The position numbers and the translations under genes are program-made. Positions 35,246 to 47,300 of a stretch of DNA of 64,000 bases are shown here, piece by piece (position 1 is the first letter of the stretch; every line of letters starts with the position of its first letter). Under the pieces are notes generated by a model, which saw only the letters and a list, made by a program, of their open reading frames with translations, did not search any database and was not told the DNA's origin. Origin of the DNA: Tretioscincus oriximinensis (Eukaryota; Chordata; Lepidosauria; Squamata; Gymnophthalmidae); the NCBI GenBank assembly GCA_022410635.1, contig JAJVDF010000190.1:718626-782625 (forward strand), in the 5' to 3' direction.

Positions 35246-36754
35246 GTGAGGCAACCCCACTTGTGCATTGCTGCGTGAGAATCTGCACACCACACGAGGG
35301 TGAATTTCCTAATAAAGCATGCAGAATTCACGTACGACTCCCAGCACTGACTGAACCTTCTCCAAGCCTGCTTGGGATACCCTAATGCAATTGCAGCATC
35401 AGTTTGTATAGGGCATTATAATATTAGCACCTCTGAAGGCATTTTTTATTTTCTTTAGATGGAGGATAAAATGGNGGGAAATAATGTTCACTGTGATGAT
35501 CCTTTGGGATATAAATGTAAAACTTACACAAAATAAATGTAAGGTTGCCTCTAGAAGGCAAGAGGCAATGCAAAATCTAAAGAACAGTCCACAGTTGCCT
35601 CTTGCTGCCCCCTGTCTGTCAGGAAAAGCAATTGCAGCTCCCCTTTGTGTCCCAACAGCTTTTAGGGCTCATGCACATGACAGACTAGTACTTCCATCGA
35701 AGCAACCGCCAGGTGACCTTGCCACACTTCGTCTTGGGTTGTCAATGATCCATTCGCTACAACCCTCCAGTGATGTGTGATTATTGGGAGCAGAGAAATG
35801 GCAATTGTGTAGCGGAGCCTCCTGGAATCTGCTCCCATTGCAGTACGTGCCACTGCCGTAGAGGTTGTCCTCGTTGCCCGAGCGAGATCTCGGCTGAAGT
35901 CACGTGAGATTACACTCCCAGTAGTGACTCAAGGAGCAGGCCTGTGGGAGCTACATCTTCGCTCTGGCAGCATCACAGCCACTGCCATGGCACCAATGTG
36001 CGTGCGAGTGTAGGCAGGGGCGCCATGGCTTATAGCCCAGAATAGCTTGCTTGTGGATAGCTATAGGTGTTTCCCACAGGGGGGGAAAAGGATGGGGAAA
36101 GCGTGAAGTGTATGAGAATTTGCTTTTCTCCCTCCCTGCAACCCCAATTTATCTTTTTAAAAACCAATGGAATTAAGAATATTGACCCCCTTTTTCCTTT
36201 TTGAAATGNCCCTTTGCTTTTATTTAGATGCCCATTATATTTTGGGTGTATATGGGAACCTTAAAATATCCATTTGTCTAGCAACCCACTGTTTTTCCAA
36301 GGGAGCTTGGCGTTGCATTAGATCTCACTTCNCTGGCCATCACGTCATATTGCTCCCTAAAGGCTGCAGGAGGTTAAATCTTCTCCGTGCATATAAGGAA
36401 ACAAAACTAGGTTTTGAGGTTGTTCTCCTCATTGAGAATGAAGGCAGAGCTAGGAGCTCTTCTGAAAGTAGGACTTTAAAGTAGTAATGCTGCTGCTTGG
36501 AACTAGACCCAAGGGAGGATGCCAGGGGGAGCGGCCTTATTTATTTAGCAAGCATCACACTCTCCGTGCCAACCTGGAAGGTGGTCTGAATCAGTGAGAT
36601 TAAGTGGCCTTCAAAGAACAAGGCTATCTATGGATACAATTCTCACGGTGGGACGGAACCTCTGGGGTGCCTCTCGAGACGGAACCAACGTGCCCAGCTA
36701 ATTGGCTGAAACTGTGCGGCGTCTGAAGCAAATTGTGTCTGTTCGAAAGCCCCA
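35246..36754. other. Unassigned intergenic DNA
   Basis: No gene or repeat recognised. Confidence 0.4.
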
Positions 36755-36950
36755 AGGGAAAGGGAAGGCGGGAAGAGAGGGAAGGGGCAAGGGAGGAAAG
36801 GGCAGAGGGAGGGAACAGAGTAAGGGAGGAGGAAGAAGGGAGAGGGGAGGCAGAGAAGGGAGGGGGAGAGGGAAAGGGAGGGAGATGAGGAGAGGAGTGA
36901 GGGGAGCCAAACAAGGGAAGTGAGGGGGACTCAGGTTTGGGGTGGGATGG
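36755..36950 (+). repeat. Polypurine (GGGA/GGAA) tract
   Basis: About 190 bases with few pyrimidines: repeated gggaagg, gggagg and ggagaggg units. It creates long proline/serine-rich frames on the minus strand (36,624-37,184) that are not genes. Several G-runs could form a G-quadruplex or triplex. Confidence 0.9.
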
Positions 36951-37329
36951 GCCGGGGGGTTGTGCCCAGGAGGGAGGGGTCCATTTATGTCTTTCAAGGA
37001 GATGTACGAAGCACCTAACTCCACCAAGTAGTTTCTGCCTCTGGAAAACTGGGCTTGATTTTGGAAGAGAAGCATGGATCAGTTCTTCACCAAAGTCACA
37101 CCGCCCACAAACCAGACCTCTAGAAGAGGCCCCAGTATTAAAACACAAAAATGCACNGAGTGAGGAAATAGGCACCCACCACATCCTTCATTTGCCTGTG
37201 CATCTGGGTAAGTTAAGGATGACGCCTTGCTGGGGACTTCTGAAAGCTGTCCATGGGTGGAAACGGAAGTCAAGCACATGTGTGGGGCTAGAGGAGGAAA
37301 GGGGAGGAGAAGGTGCTGAAGTCCGGTAC

Positions 37330-37605
37330 GGGGTGCTCACTCCTCTCCACATCTGACCCAGGGCCTTGAAACCGAAATGGAGCAACAGCCGGTGTTTCTG
37401 AAATGCCATTTGCAGAGGGTCGAGAAACGGTGGAGATTCTGCCGCCTTCTGCTTGAGACTAGCCAGGTGGACTATTGTGTGGGACAGAAAGCTATACTAG
37501 GTGAACATCGGCCCAATTCAACAGGGCTGCTCTTACGTTCTTATGATCTCTCCGTTGAAAGACCGGCTCTTAGCAACTGCGCCATTTGTGCCTACCAAGG
37601 CAATA
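37330..37605 (-). mobile_element. tRNA-derived SINE, family 2, split by a CR1 3' end
   Basis: gtgctcactcctctccacatctgacccagggccttgaaaccg (to 37,376) continues at about 37,546 as atctctccgttgaaagaccggctcttagcaactgcgccatttgtgcc. Joined, this is the antisense SINE head, broken in its B-box region. Confidence 0.75.
37377..37545 (+). mobile_element. CR1 LINE 3' end inserted in a SINE
   Basis: atggagcaacagccggtgtttctgaaatgcc ... cttctgcttgagactagccagg ... gggctgctcttacgttctta. Intact CR1 3' end inside the SINE. Confidence 0.8.
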
Positions 37606-38069
37606 TCGTACACAGTTGCATGGGTAAGCAAATCTGGCAAGCTATGGCAAGGGATAATGTCAAGGTCTTGATTATGAACGGTATTGACCTTTGCTATCTG
37701 AAGATAACTAAAATATTTGCAAAGAAAACAAGTATATTTCTTCCCACAGAGACTAGGCAAGACTATGGAACTGGCTACAAGATTAAATGGGTACAGAAAA
37801 GAACCTGGATGGATATACAAAGGACAGGACAATGAATAGCTAGTTATTCATGTTTAGAACAAGGTCAAATATTTAACAATCCATTTCAGGCAATAGGGCT
37901 CCCTCTGTTGGCAGCTTTGCAGGACACACTTAGTGATTTTGTAGTGTTTTCAGAAAACCATTTGTAAGCAAAGTGTTTTCAAACTGAATCCTCAGAAATT
38001 GTTTTAGAAGTGAAATGTTTATTTTTAGAAGTGGAATATAGTTTTGAGATATATCAATATTTAATATTT

Positions 38070-38851
38070 CCTTAAGATCAGGCACTGTACCAGTAGACTG
38101 GAAGGTAGCTAACGTTACACTAATCTTCAAAAAAGGATCCCAGAGTGACCCCAGAAATTATAGACACGCAGTTTGACATCTATAAATAAATAAAGTGTTG
38201 GAAACAATAATTAAGGACAAAATTACTAAACACATGGAGAAGCACACATTGCTGAATGAAGCTCAGCATGGCTTCTGCAAAGGTAAATCATGCCTTACAA
38301 ATTTGTTAAGACTTCTTTGAGAATGTTAATAAACATGTGGATAAACNTGTGATTTGGTCTGTTTAGTTTTTCAGAAGGCTTTTCATAAAGTCCCTCGTCA
38401 TGGAATAAGAGGCCAGACCTTGTCCTGGATTGGAAACAGGCTAAAAGATAGAAAACAGAGGGCAGTAATAAATGGATAGTTCTGAGTGAAAATAGGTAAG
38501 AAGTGGGGTATCCCAGGGGTCTGTACTGGAACCTTTGCTTTTCAATATATTCATCTGGATGCTGAGGTAAATAGTGAAGTAGCCAAGTTGGCTGACAACA
38601 CTAAAGTGATTTGTAAGGAGCTTCAGAGTAATCTGTTGAAATAGGGCAAATGGGCAACAAAGTGGCATATNCACTTCAATGTAAGTGCAAAATCATGTAC
38701 GTTGGGGCAAAGAAGCCCAATTACTTCTATCAACNGATGGGAACCAAGCTTTTCTGTGACAGAGCAAGAAAAGGATCTTGGTGTGGTTGGTGGCCAGTTC
38801 AATGAAGGTGTCGTCCCAGTGTGCAGCTGCAGCAAAAAAAGCAAATTCAAT
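38070..38851 (+). pseudogene. CR1 LINE reverse-transcriptase remnant, part 1
   Basis: Starts agatcaggcactgtaccagtagactggaaggtagctaacgttac (the VPxDWKxANVTPIFKKG region), then aatcatgccttacaaatttgtta and gagaagctcagcatggcttctgc (QHGFCKG), then the tail of the palm. Several frameshifts and stops. Interrupted at 38,851 by a Penelope-like insertion. Confidence 0.8.
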
Positions 38852-39348
38852 TTCAAAGAAATAGCTGTGTTAGTCCAATAGAAAGTCCAGCAATGATCTC
38901 CAAAAGGCATAAAGTCCAGCAAAGGAGCTAGAAGCACTTTGAGACTAACTTGAGAAAAGTGGGTGGCAGAAGCTTTCATAGACACGTCTACTTCTTCAGA
39001 TGCTGAGGGACTAATATCAGGTTCAGGTATTTATAGGAAACTGTGTATGGGAGATGACAAAGCATATGCAAATGTGATAAGGTGATGTACTCCAGGCTAG
39101 AAAAAAACAGGTAAATAGCAGAAACTAATCCTTCTCATGTGAAAACGTCCCTGGGGCAACAAGAGGCAATGTCTGATAGTAAATCAATCAAATACTTAAC
39201 AGGTGTCATAAAAATGTATAATTGGCCAAAAAACCATTATCTCTGTTAAGTCCTTTGTTGATGGCTTGGAACTTATGAATGTATTCAGGTTCTGCTGCTT
39301 CTCTTTCAAATCTTCCTTTGTAGTTTCTTTGTTCAAGGATTGCAGTGT
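38852..39348 (-). mobile_element. Penelope-like element inserted in CR1
   Basis: Carries the same tail and last GIY-YIG codons as 33,559-34,235 (minus strand YKGRFEREAAEPEYIHKFQ, then KGLNRDNGF). aaattcaat is duplicated at 38,843-38,851 and 39,349-39,357, and the CR1 sequence resumes exactly after it. Confidence 0.85.
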
Positions 39349-40045
39349 AAATTCAATATTAGGGATAATTAGGAAAGGAATTGAAAACAACTCAACGTGT
39401 TGTTTTGCCTCTTTATAAATCTGTAGTGAGGTCCAATTTCAAATACTGTATACAATTCTGATCTCCACATCTCAACAAGGATATTGTGGAACTAGAGAAG
39501 GTGCAGAAAAAGGAAAACAAGAATGATCAAGGGGCTTATGAAATCCGGCTACGACATCTGGGTCTCTTCAGCCTCAAAAAATGGCTTTGAGAGGGGATCT
39601 GATTGAAGTGTTTAAAATCATGCACGGAATGGATTTTCTATCACACAGCACGAGGACAAGGGGCCATTGCTTGAAGCTGACGGGCAAAAGAGTGAGGCAC
39701 AAGTGAAAGTACTTTTTTCACCCAGAGGGTCTTTGGCCTTTGGAATTTGCTTCCACAAGAGGTGGTGGTAGCTAGTAGTCTGGATAACTTAAGAGGGGAT
39801 CAGACAACTTCACGGAAGCCAAGGGTATAAACAGCCAATAGGATGGATGTCTTGATGCTGCCTCTGAGACGGAGCAACAGGCAGGACCCCTGAAATGCCT
39901 TTTGCAGGGTATCGAGAACAGTTGAAGATTTTGCCTTCTGTTCCAGACTGCTCAGGTGCAATTGGTGGGCCTGTATGAGACAGAATGCTGGACTAGATGG
40001 GCTCCGGCCTGACTCAGCAGGGCTCCTCTTAATTTCTTAATCATG
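39349..40045 (+). pseudogene. CR1 LINE reverse-transcriptase remnant, part 2 and 3' end
   Basis: Continues from 38,851: ttagggataattaggaaaggaattga, aatctgtagtgaggtccaatttc, gtgcagaaaa, then the CR1 3' end gacagaatgctggactagatgggctccgg ... gggctcctctta. Decayed coding part. Confidence 0.85.
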
Positions 40046-40084
40046 TTTGGTCCATATAAATGTAAAAATCTATCAGTGCGCTGC

Positions 40085-40325
40085 AGATATTTATTTATTC
40101 ATTCATTTTTATGCCTGGCCCTATAACCGAAAGTCTCAGTGTGGCCAATAAAAGGTGGTGNACATAGCCTTTGTTGTTTTCTCCACAACAGAAACCCTGT
40201 GAAGTAGGCGGGGCTGAGAGTGTTCTAAAGAACTTTGATTGGCCCAGAATCACCCAGCTGCCTTCATGAAGAAGTGCGGGAGACTACCAGATAAGAAACC
40301 CCTTACATCGAACTGACTCTCAAGA
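40085..40325 (-). mobile_element. tRNA-derived SINE, family 1, L2-type tail
   Basis: Antisense: atttatttattcattcatttttatgcctggccctataaccgaaagtctcag, ctttgttgttttctccacaacagaaaccctgtgaagtaggcggggctgag. Confidence 0.75.
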
Positions 40326-41139
40326 TTTTATATTATGTTAGAATTAATTGCTCTGTTTACAGATCAGCGGAAGATGAGAGATGAAACATAAAAACCAAAG
40401 CTGCTTATGTCAGGTTTAAAAATAATAATTATTCAGAGTCTTTATGTTACACAAATAAAACACCTGATTGATTTATGACATTTGGGGTTTTAAAATTTCT
40501 CTCCCTCAAGACAAGTGCTGAACATTGTTCTCTTAACACAATTCATGACTGGGATGCACGTACACACACAAAAGAAATTTAGCAATGTGTTTCTTAATTA
40601 GTTATAAATGTAACACAAATTAACATTAATTTCTGTATGACTATTTATTTTTCAAACTCCTTTCCAGGCTGGGGTTAGCAGTAGATTTGTCATGCTAAAG
40701 TGAGTGAAGAATTATTTTGAAAACAAAACAAAATATTGAAGTAGATTTAAAGTCCATTCTGCAACAAAGGTGTTCAGTTTTTTATGTGAAAAACATATAT
40801 TGATATTACTAAAAACTCAGAAGTTTGATTTAAAAATGCTTTACCAAACCCAGAATTCTTGCAACACATACTCAATCATAAATAGAACTCTACAGTTACT
40901 ATTTCAAGAAACTACTGTCAGGTGTCAATTAAATCTAAGTGCAAAATATTTAATAGAATCCAAAGTGTACATTTACCGCTGCATGGAAACTGTGGCCAAA
41001 GTGTTGAAACAATATACATTTTTTGCACATGCTACCCACAAGGCAGTCTAATCACTGGCAGATAACAGTTACACAACTGAAGAAGCATGACGTAATATAT
41101 GGACTCATCTACCTTTCAGAGGCAAATAGGGAAAAAAGG

Positions 41140-41286
41140 TGTTTAATCACATTAATTTATTATCAAACATTACGAACTTAAGTTAGACTAAGACAATGAA
41201 ACTAAATTATGTAGAGCCTGCAAACAATGTACAGATTCAAGTTTGTAAATAAAAACGGAAGAAACTCCTACATGCTGTCTTCTGTT
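41140..41286 (-). other. HNRNPLL: HNRNPLL 3' UTR, minimal form, with AATAAA
   Basis: After the stop codon the minus strand reaches AATAAA (plus-strand TTTATT at 41,156-41,161) about 125 nt downstream. Another TTTATT at 40,644-40,649 could end a longer form. The actual cleavage site is not determinable here. The DNA down to about 40,330 contains no repeat I recognise, which fits a longer UTR. Confidence 0.5.
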
Positions 41287-41342
41287 CTACAAATGGGAGG
41301 AAGTGGAGAAACAAAGCTTCAAAGTATATGGGTTAGAGCCAT
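41287..41342 (-). CDS. HNRNPLL: HNRNPLL exon 13 (last codons and stop)
   Basis: Encodes NGSNPYTLKLCFSTSSHL and TAG (41289-41287). The acceptor is ATCTTACAG|AT. The residues complete RRM4 and match the conserved C-terminus of the family. Confidence 0.96.
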
Positions 41343-44300
41343 CTGTAAGATAAAAAAAGAGACTCGTAAGTCAGAATTACTGGGGGGGGGGCAGGGGGGG
41401 ACTTGTCAAAATCTGCTTTCTCAGATTCACTGTGATATAGCATAGCCTGCAACAGGATTCATTCCTAGAGCTATAGTGATTTGAATCACATTCAATCCCA
41501 CTCCTTTGCCTAAAAAGAAGAGGAAAATCCTCAAATTAACAATGACAAATGTTTATTTTTTTACAGACTTGGTTATAGAAAAGGAGGAGGAAGAGAAGGA
41601 AGAGCAGGAGAAGAAAAATCTGCTTTTTATACCCGGCCTTCTCATTTGAAGGGACTCAGAGAGGCCTACAAAGTTAATTTTTGCCCTAAGGTTTACATCG
41701 ATCTATTCTATCTCCCCCCCGATTAGTGGTAGAACTTATGAATCTATTTGAAACTTAGATTGCAAATCTACTTTCTTTCGACTAGCTGAGTTGGCTACAG
41801 CTGAGGCCAGTAGAGGGCGCTCACCCCTCTCTGCAACTGACACACAGCTTTGGGAACAGACCTCTGGACTTAGAGACCAACTCTTAACAACTGCACCGTT
41901 TGTGTCTCAATCATGATATTGTGAAGCACGGTAGTTCCTTCTAAGTAATACAGGGCCCTTCTGGTTCTTCATAGGTGCACTTCCATTGTACAGATTACAT
42001 TTCTGCAACATTCAAACTGGAATACTTTTATGATGAGAAACTCTGCCTTTCTGCACATGTATTCATTTAATCACTTCAGTCAGTCAATTGATCATATGAG
42101 TGGAAACACTGTTACAATCAACACCAAGGGGTCGGGTAGATGTGTTCATTATAATGAAATTTCAATAGAATGAAATCCACTGTAATCAACATACAGGCGA
42201 TCTGCTGGGATTTTCAAATTTGTTTGTTGTACTACAAATTTCATTATACTGTATCAGGGTTCTTTATAACAGATCAGACCTCCAAATGTCTCAGGGCAGG
42301 GAGGTAATAAAAATCATTATAGATCTTCACCTGCTATTATGTTACTGTCTTCTGTACAAAGCACACAGGAGGCAGAAGATACAACTACATATTGTATAAA
42401 AAATTAAGCAGCCAATACCTCTGAACATAAAATGGAAAGACTTACTGGGGACTCTTATCTGGTAGTGATTGAGTACTGTGAGAGCTTCCACGGCATCCGT
42501 CTTGCATTCCCACTCTAACAGGCCAGAAAGTGTTTTGGCTGAAGCTGTGAAAGAGAAAAGAAGGAAAAAGAATTCTCTCCAGATTCTAGGCTATGTTGTT
42601 TCTTTAAAGAGTTTAAAAGTTACGTATTTACTTACGTTTTGGATCAAAAACTTTGTACTTTATAAAAGACAGAACCTCATGATCGTCACATAGCTGCAAC
42701 AAAAAGAATGTCAAAATAAATAATGGTATACAAGTATTCAATCCCCAAATATTTTACCTTATTACTATTACTACTAATTTGGACAAACTATTATTTGAGT
42801 AACAATAGGAGTCATTAACCCGAAATAACATCAAACGTCGCCAGATTCAGCGCTATAGCGATTAAAACACGCAGAGAGATGATGAACTCAATGTGAACAG
42901 ACATGCCAACATAGGAAGCAGACACTGCCACTGACAAGTGCGTACAGACTATGTGTGTTGCGACAACTATCACTATTTTAACCCAAACAAAAGTTTTTAT
43001 ATTGCCGATGTAACGCCTTTTTATGTTTTAAGAGGTGGCAAATCTGTAAATTTTTAATGTAGGGCAGTGCCCTTTTGCACTGGTTTACGACCGTAATAAA
43101 TACTGATTGATTGAATAGGAGTCATTAATATTATATTGATTTCATGGATTTGAAGATTTGACAGAGAGACGAGCAAGAGGCAGGCTGGCCTTGCATCTTT
43201 GCTGAAAATAACCAGGAAACAGATTCTATAGAGTTCTGGTTAACTCTATTAATGGAACAATTCTATTTACATCTAAATACATCCATTTTGAACTGCATCA
43301 CGTGTTTCTCAGGAGGTTCAAGTGGACATTTACCATGACCAATCTTTTTTCTGATATCTAATTTCTATCTTCTGTCACTAAATTCGTGATCTCCTGGGTG
43401 AGACAACATTCCCCTTTGTCAGTCCTGGTTATGAAGCTACAGTGTTGAAATGAATTTTTAAAATGAAAGCCTATTTCAGGTACTATTTGTTAGACAAGAA
43501 AAATATATTTTGAAAATTAAGTTTAGCAACTTCTTTTCCTACCTTTACAAAGGTCTCCTCGGTTACACACAATGGAACATTGTAATAATGGAGAACACAA
43601 GAGGTTGGTTGAATGATATTCTTTGATGCTTGCCCAGCACTGGTAAATCGATTATTCTTGCTCATTGCAAAGTCTTTATAACTGCTTGTTCCATCTTCCA
43701 GCTCAAATATCTGACTAGGAACAACTGAATGCTGTTTGGACACACTGTAATCAAAGGATATATAGTTGTAACCAGGTTAAGTTTTTATTATTCAATTTAA
43801 GTCAAATACAACTCTGTAACATCATCATTACCAGGAGGAGGAGAAGAACAGGGTTTTTATACCCGAGGGGACTCAAAGAAGCTTACAAACTTTTTTTTTA
43901 GGGGGGCGCGCGCGAAGGCTTATCTTCCCCACAACGTTGTGGCAGTATCTAATTATCTAACTGCAAAGTGCTTTTGAATAGCTGAGTCAGCTACAGCTGA
44001 GGCTAGTAGTGGGTGCTCATCCCTTTCCACAGCCNACACATGGGCCGCAAATTCCGCTCTGTTGAAAGACTGCGAAAGATTGAAGCTTTTAGCCTTTGTA
44101 CCACTGTTCATGCATTCAAATTATAAAGAATTAAAAATGCTTCCTGTGTGTACAAAGAATTTTGTTCAAAACGCCTAAGTCAGCTGACATCATTAAATGA
44201 TGTATTTCACATCCGTTGTTATATTAGTATTAAAGGGAGTGACGTGCACATACCAAACATTAAGTCTCTTTCCAAACAATTTGACAGTATTGAGATGTGT

Positions 44301-47300
44301 GACGGCTCTTTCCACAGCATATTCGTCGCCCATTTCCACCAATGCTGTACCTGGAATAGTCTTCATAAATTTCACCTGTGTGTTTACAGCACAGCAAGTT
44401 AAAACATTTATCCAGCTCTTCGGAACTAAACGCAAATACTCGTTTTATTTCTATACTCGTTTTGTTTTTACCTTTTCAATATTGCCATACAGGCAGAATA
44501 AGTTGAAGACCCTTGAGCAGTTCATCTTTTGTGGGTGTAAGCCACTAACCATAACCACAGAACCAGAGGGGGTTCCACCATGCATGTAAGATGAAGAAGC
44601 CTGAGGAAGAGGATAAGCAACGAGCTCCGGCGTATCCCGAGATGCCATCCGATAGCGGCTTGGTAAAGGTAAGAGGGGGCCATGAGAGCCTAAAGAAGAA
44701 TGTTTTCAAATTAGTTTCATTGCAATTAGAAGAACTTCACAGAACCAAAACGCTAAAACACAGCAGCTCCATTTTGTCTGGATTCAACTTCAATTTACAC
44801 AGTGGGACAGCAGTTAAGAGCCCCAGTGTTTCAGTAGAAATACTGAGTTTGAAGCTCTGTATCAACTGTGAAGAGGCGTAAGCACCCTCTACTGGCCTCA
44901 GTTCTAGCCAACCAAGCTATTCGAAAACAAGAAATTGCAGTTAGATAAATGGGAACCATTACAGCGAACGTAAGGTTTTAGGCGAAAGTTAACGCTTGAA
45001 AGCCGTTTTGAATCCCTTCAGGTGTTACTGAGAAGTACAGGCACTTGTTCTGTCTCTACCAAGGGAAAACATGCTCGATATCTTTAGACAGAGTTGGTAT
45101 CAAAATACTTTTTTCTTCTCGCCAGTCANAACTTCATTTCTTTCCCATGAACCTGTTTACTTCCCCCTCAAGTTTAAATCATCTTTGAAGCAGCTAGAAA
45201 ACAACTTCCCAATAGATTACATTTTTCTACGAACAATGAAAAAGCCCAACACAAATGAACAGCATTGTATACTATATTATTCAAAGTACACAAAATTATT
45301 ACTTTTTCAGAACAGCCAGTTAGAATACCAATATCGCTGATATAACCTATGATCGGCAACAATTTTGCCTTGGTATTGAAGAACACAAATCACAATACCT
45401 TTGGTATTTATTGAAAATCGCACACAAAAAAAGAAACTTAAATCTGTAGCAATGTCAGCTACATTTTCAGCATAACCCAAGAGATTTATGAATGCAACAA
45501 CTATAAAACACATGACTTACCATATCCATCATGCCTAAATGATGAAGGGTGTTCTCCCAAAATAGCTTGCCTCTGACGGCCTTTCCCTCTATCTAAAAGA
45601 ATAAAGAAAATTTTATTCACAGCACACAAGTACATCAAAGACTTCATTTAAAGATTGGAACTTCAGCAGCAAGGGGAAAAGCTTTTCCAGTTTGGTCCAT
45701 TTAGTCCTGAATCATAATTACAAGATACAATAAAGTAATTTAAGACAAATAATTCACTTAAATTGATTTCCTCTAACCCAAATATACTATTGCAGAACAT
45801 CAGAATTAACAGTTGGCACAAACATTGCNTTTTTAAAAATTGGTATTTTAAACTTTAGAAAACTAGACAGTTTCCTCAACATCACATAATACTATAGAAG
45901 AAATTTCCAATTATTAATATTCATAAAAGCAAGGTGTAAATGCAGTACTTTCGAAGGACAGTACCTGATTCACATTATAAGCGTCAACAGCAACACATTT
46001 TCAATGTGGGCTTCTTTCAAGAAGTTTCAGCATAATCCAACAATAACCTGTATTACATGGTTTCATAATCAGTAAACAAAGAGCACCATTTGTGTACATA
46101 CATAATTGCATCAACGTTTATAGATCTGATGGACTGGTAAATCTATACATTACTATGTATTCTTTCCGTTATTACAATCTATATTTAAGAAAACTACACT
46201 TTTCAAAGCACTTTTTAACAATGAAACTTCCTTTCATTTTATACATGTATGTAAAGTTAACCAAGGGGTCGACATTATTGGATGAAATTCATGCACAAAC
46301 TTAAAGCAATAAATTGTGATCCTTTAATAAAAACGAAGCCTTTTTTGTTCAAGCTTTAATGAATATTGTTTGGTTCAATAAGTGATCTGAAGTGCTAGAA
46401 CTTGACAGGTATCCTAGTCCTATGAAAAACTTGCTACAAGAATAGTGATTAATGAAATCAGAATATCAACTTCCATTTTTTGCTGGAAATCATTGGCAAA
46501 AAATATTTCCTTGTAACACTCAAGACTGAAAGCAAACTCATTACTGATTTGACTCAAAACACACAAGGTCTTATTATTATTTTAAAGCCTGCAGTTCACA
46601 TGNCATTCTGGGCTAGTGANTGTGCTAGCCTGGAATGGCAGGTGGATGTCAGGTTCCTTAGACCCNTTTCTGGAATAGGATAAAGCCGTGTGCTTTTTGA
46701 GTCTTAATTTAATCATACATGGTAAAAATGTGGTAGACCATTCACTACTGTGTTGAGTTTAGGAGTAAACTTGCTTTATGTGATTTGAAAATTCAGCTAG
46801 TTTCCAAGGACAAAGAACTCTCTCATTGAATATATCTCAGAATTAGCTTTAAGAAATCCTCTAACATCTTTTGGGACAGGCCTGGATACTAATGGCACAA
46901 AACAAATGGAGACGGCTTTCAATTAAAGACTATCTTCAAGTGGATTGATGTGCAGCTGTTAACAGATTTGGGCACATTTTCCTATGTAAAGTAACCAAAC
47001 AAAAAACTTCTTTATTAGCAGAACTCCTTCTGAAACCAGAACCCTAAAAGTTGACTAATGATAGTGGGGGAAATGCATACAAAACAACTTTAAAATAGAA
47101 ATGCAGGATGCATATAAAGCANCCTACAACAGAAGTGCTTTGTAATAGGCTACTTCTGTGAGTATGCTAAAAAACTCATCAAGCTTTGTGTTTCTAGGAT
47201 ATTCTGCAAATTATGAACCCTGCCTATTCCTAACAATACTAAGATTAGAGTTTCAAGCATGCTCCATGGTGGTTTATTGCTAANGGGAAGATTAATGCAA

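Noticed and set aside
36624..37184. 186-codon minus-strand proline/serine-rich frame
   Set aside because: Derived from the polypurine tract on the other strand; no conserved domain.
44193..44435. Continuous 80-codon frame taken as one exon
   Set aside because: Only 44,254-44,375 is exon; the rest is intron read-through past clear splice sites.
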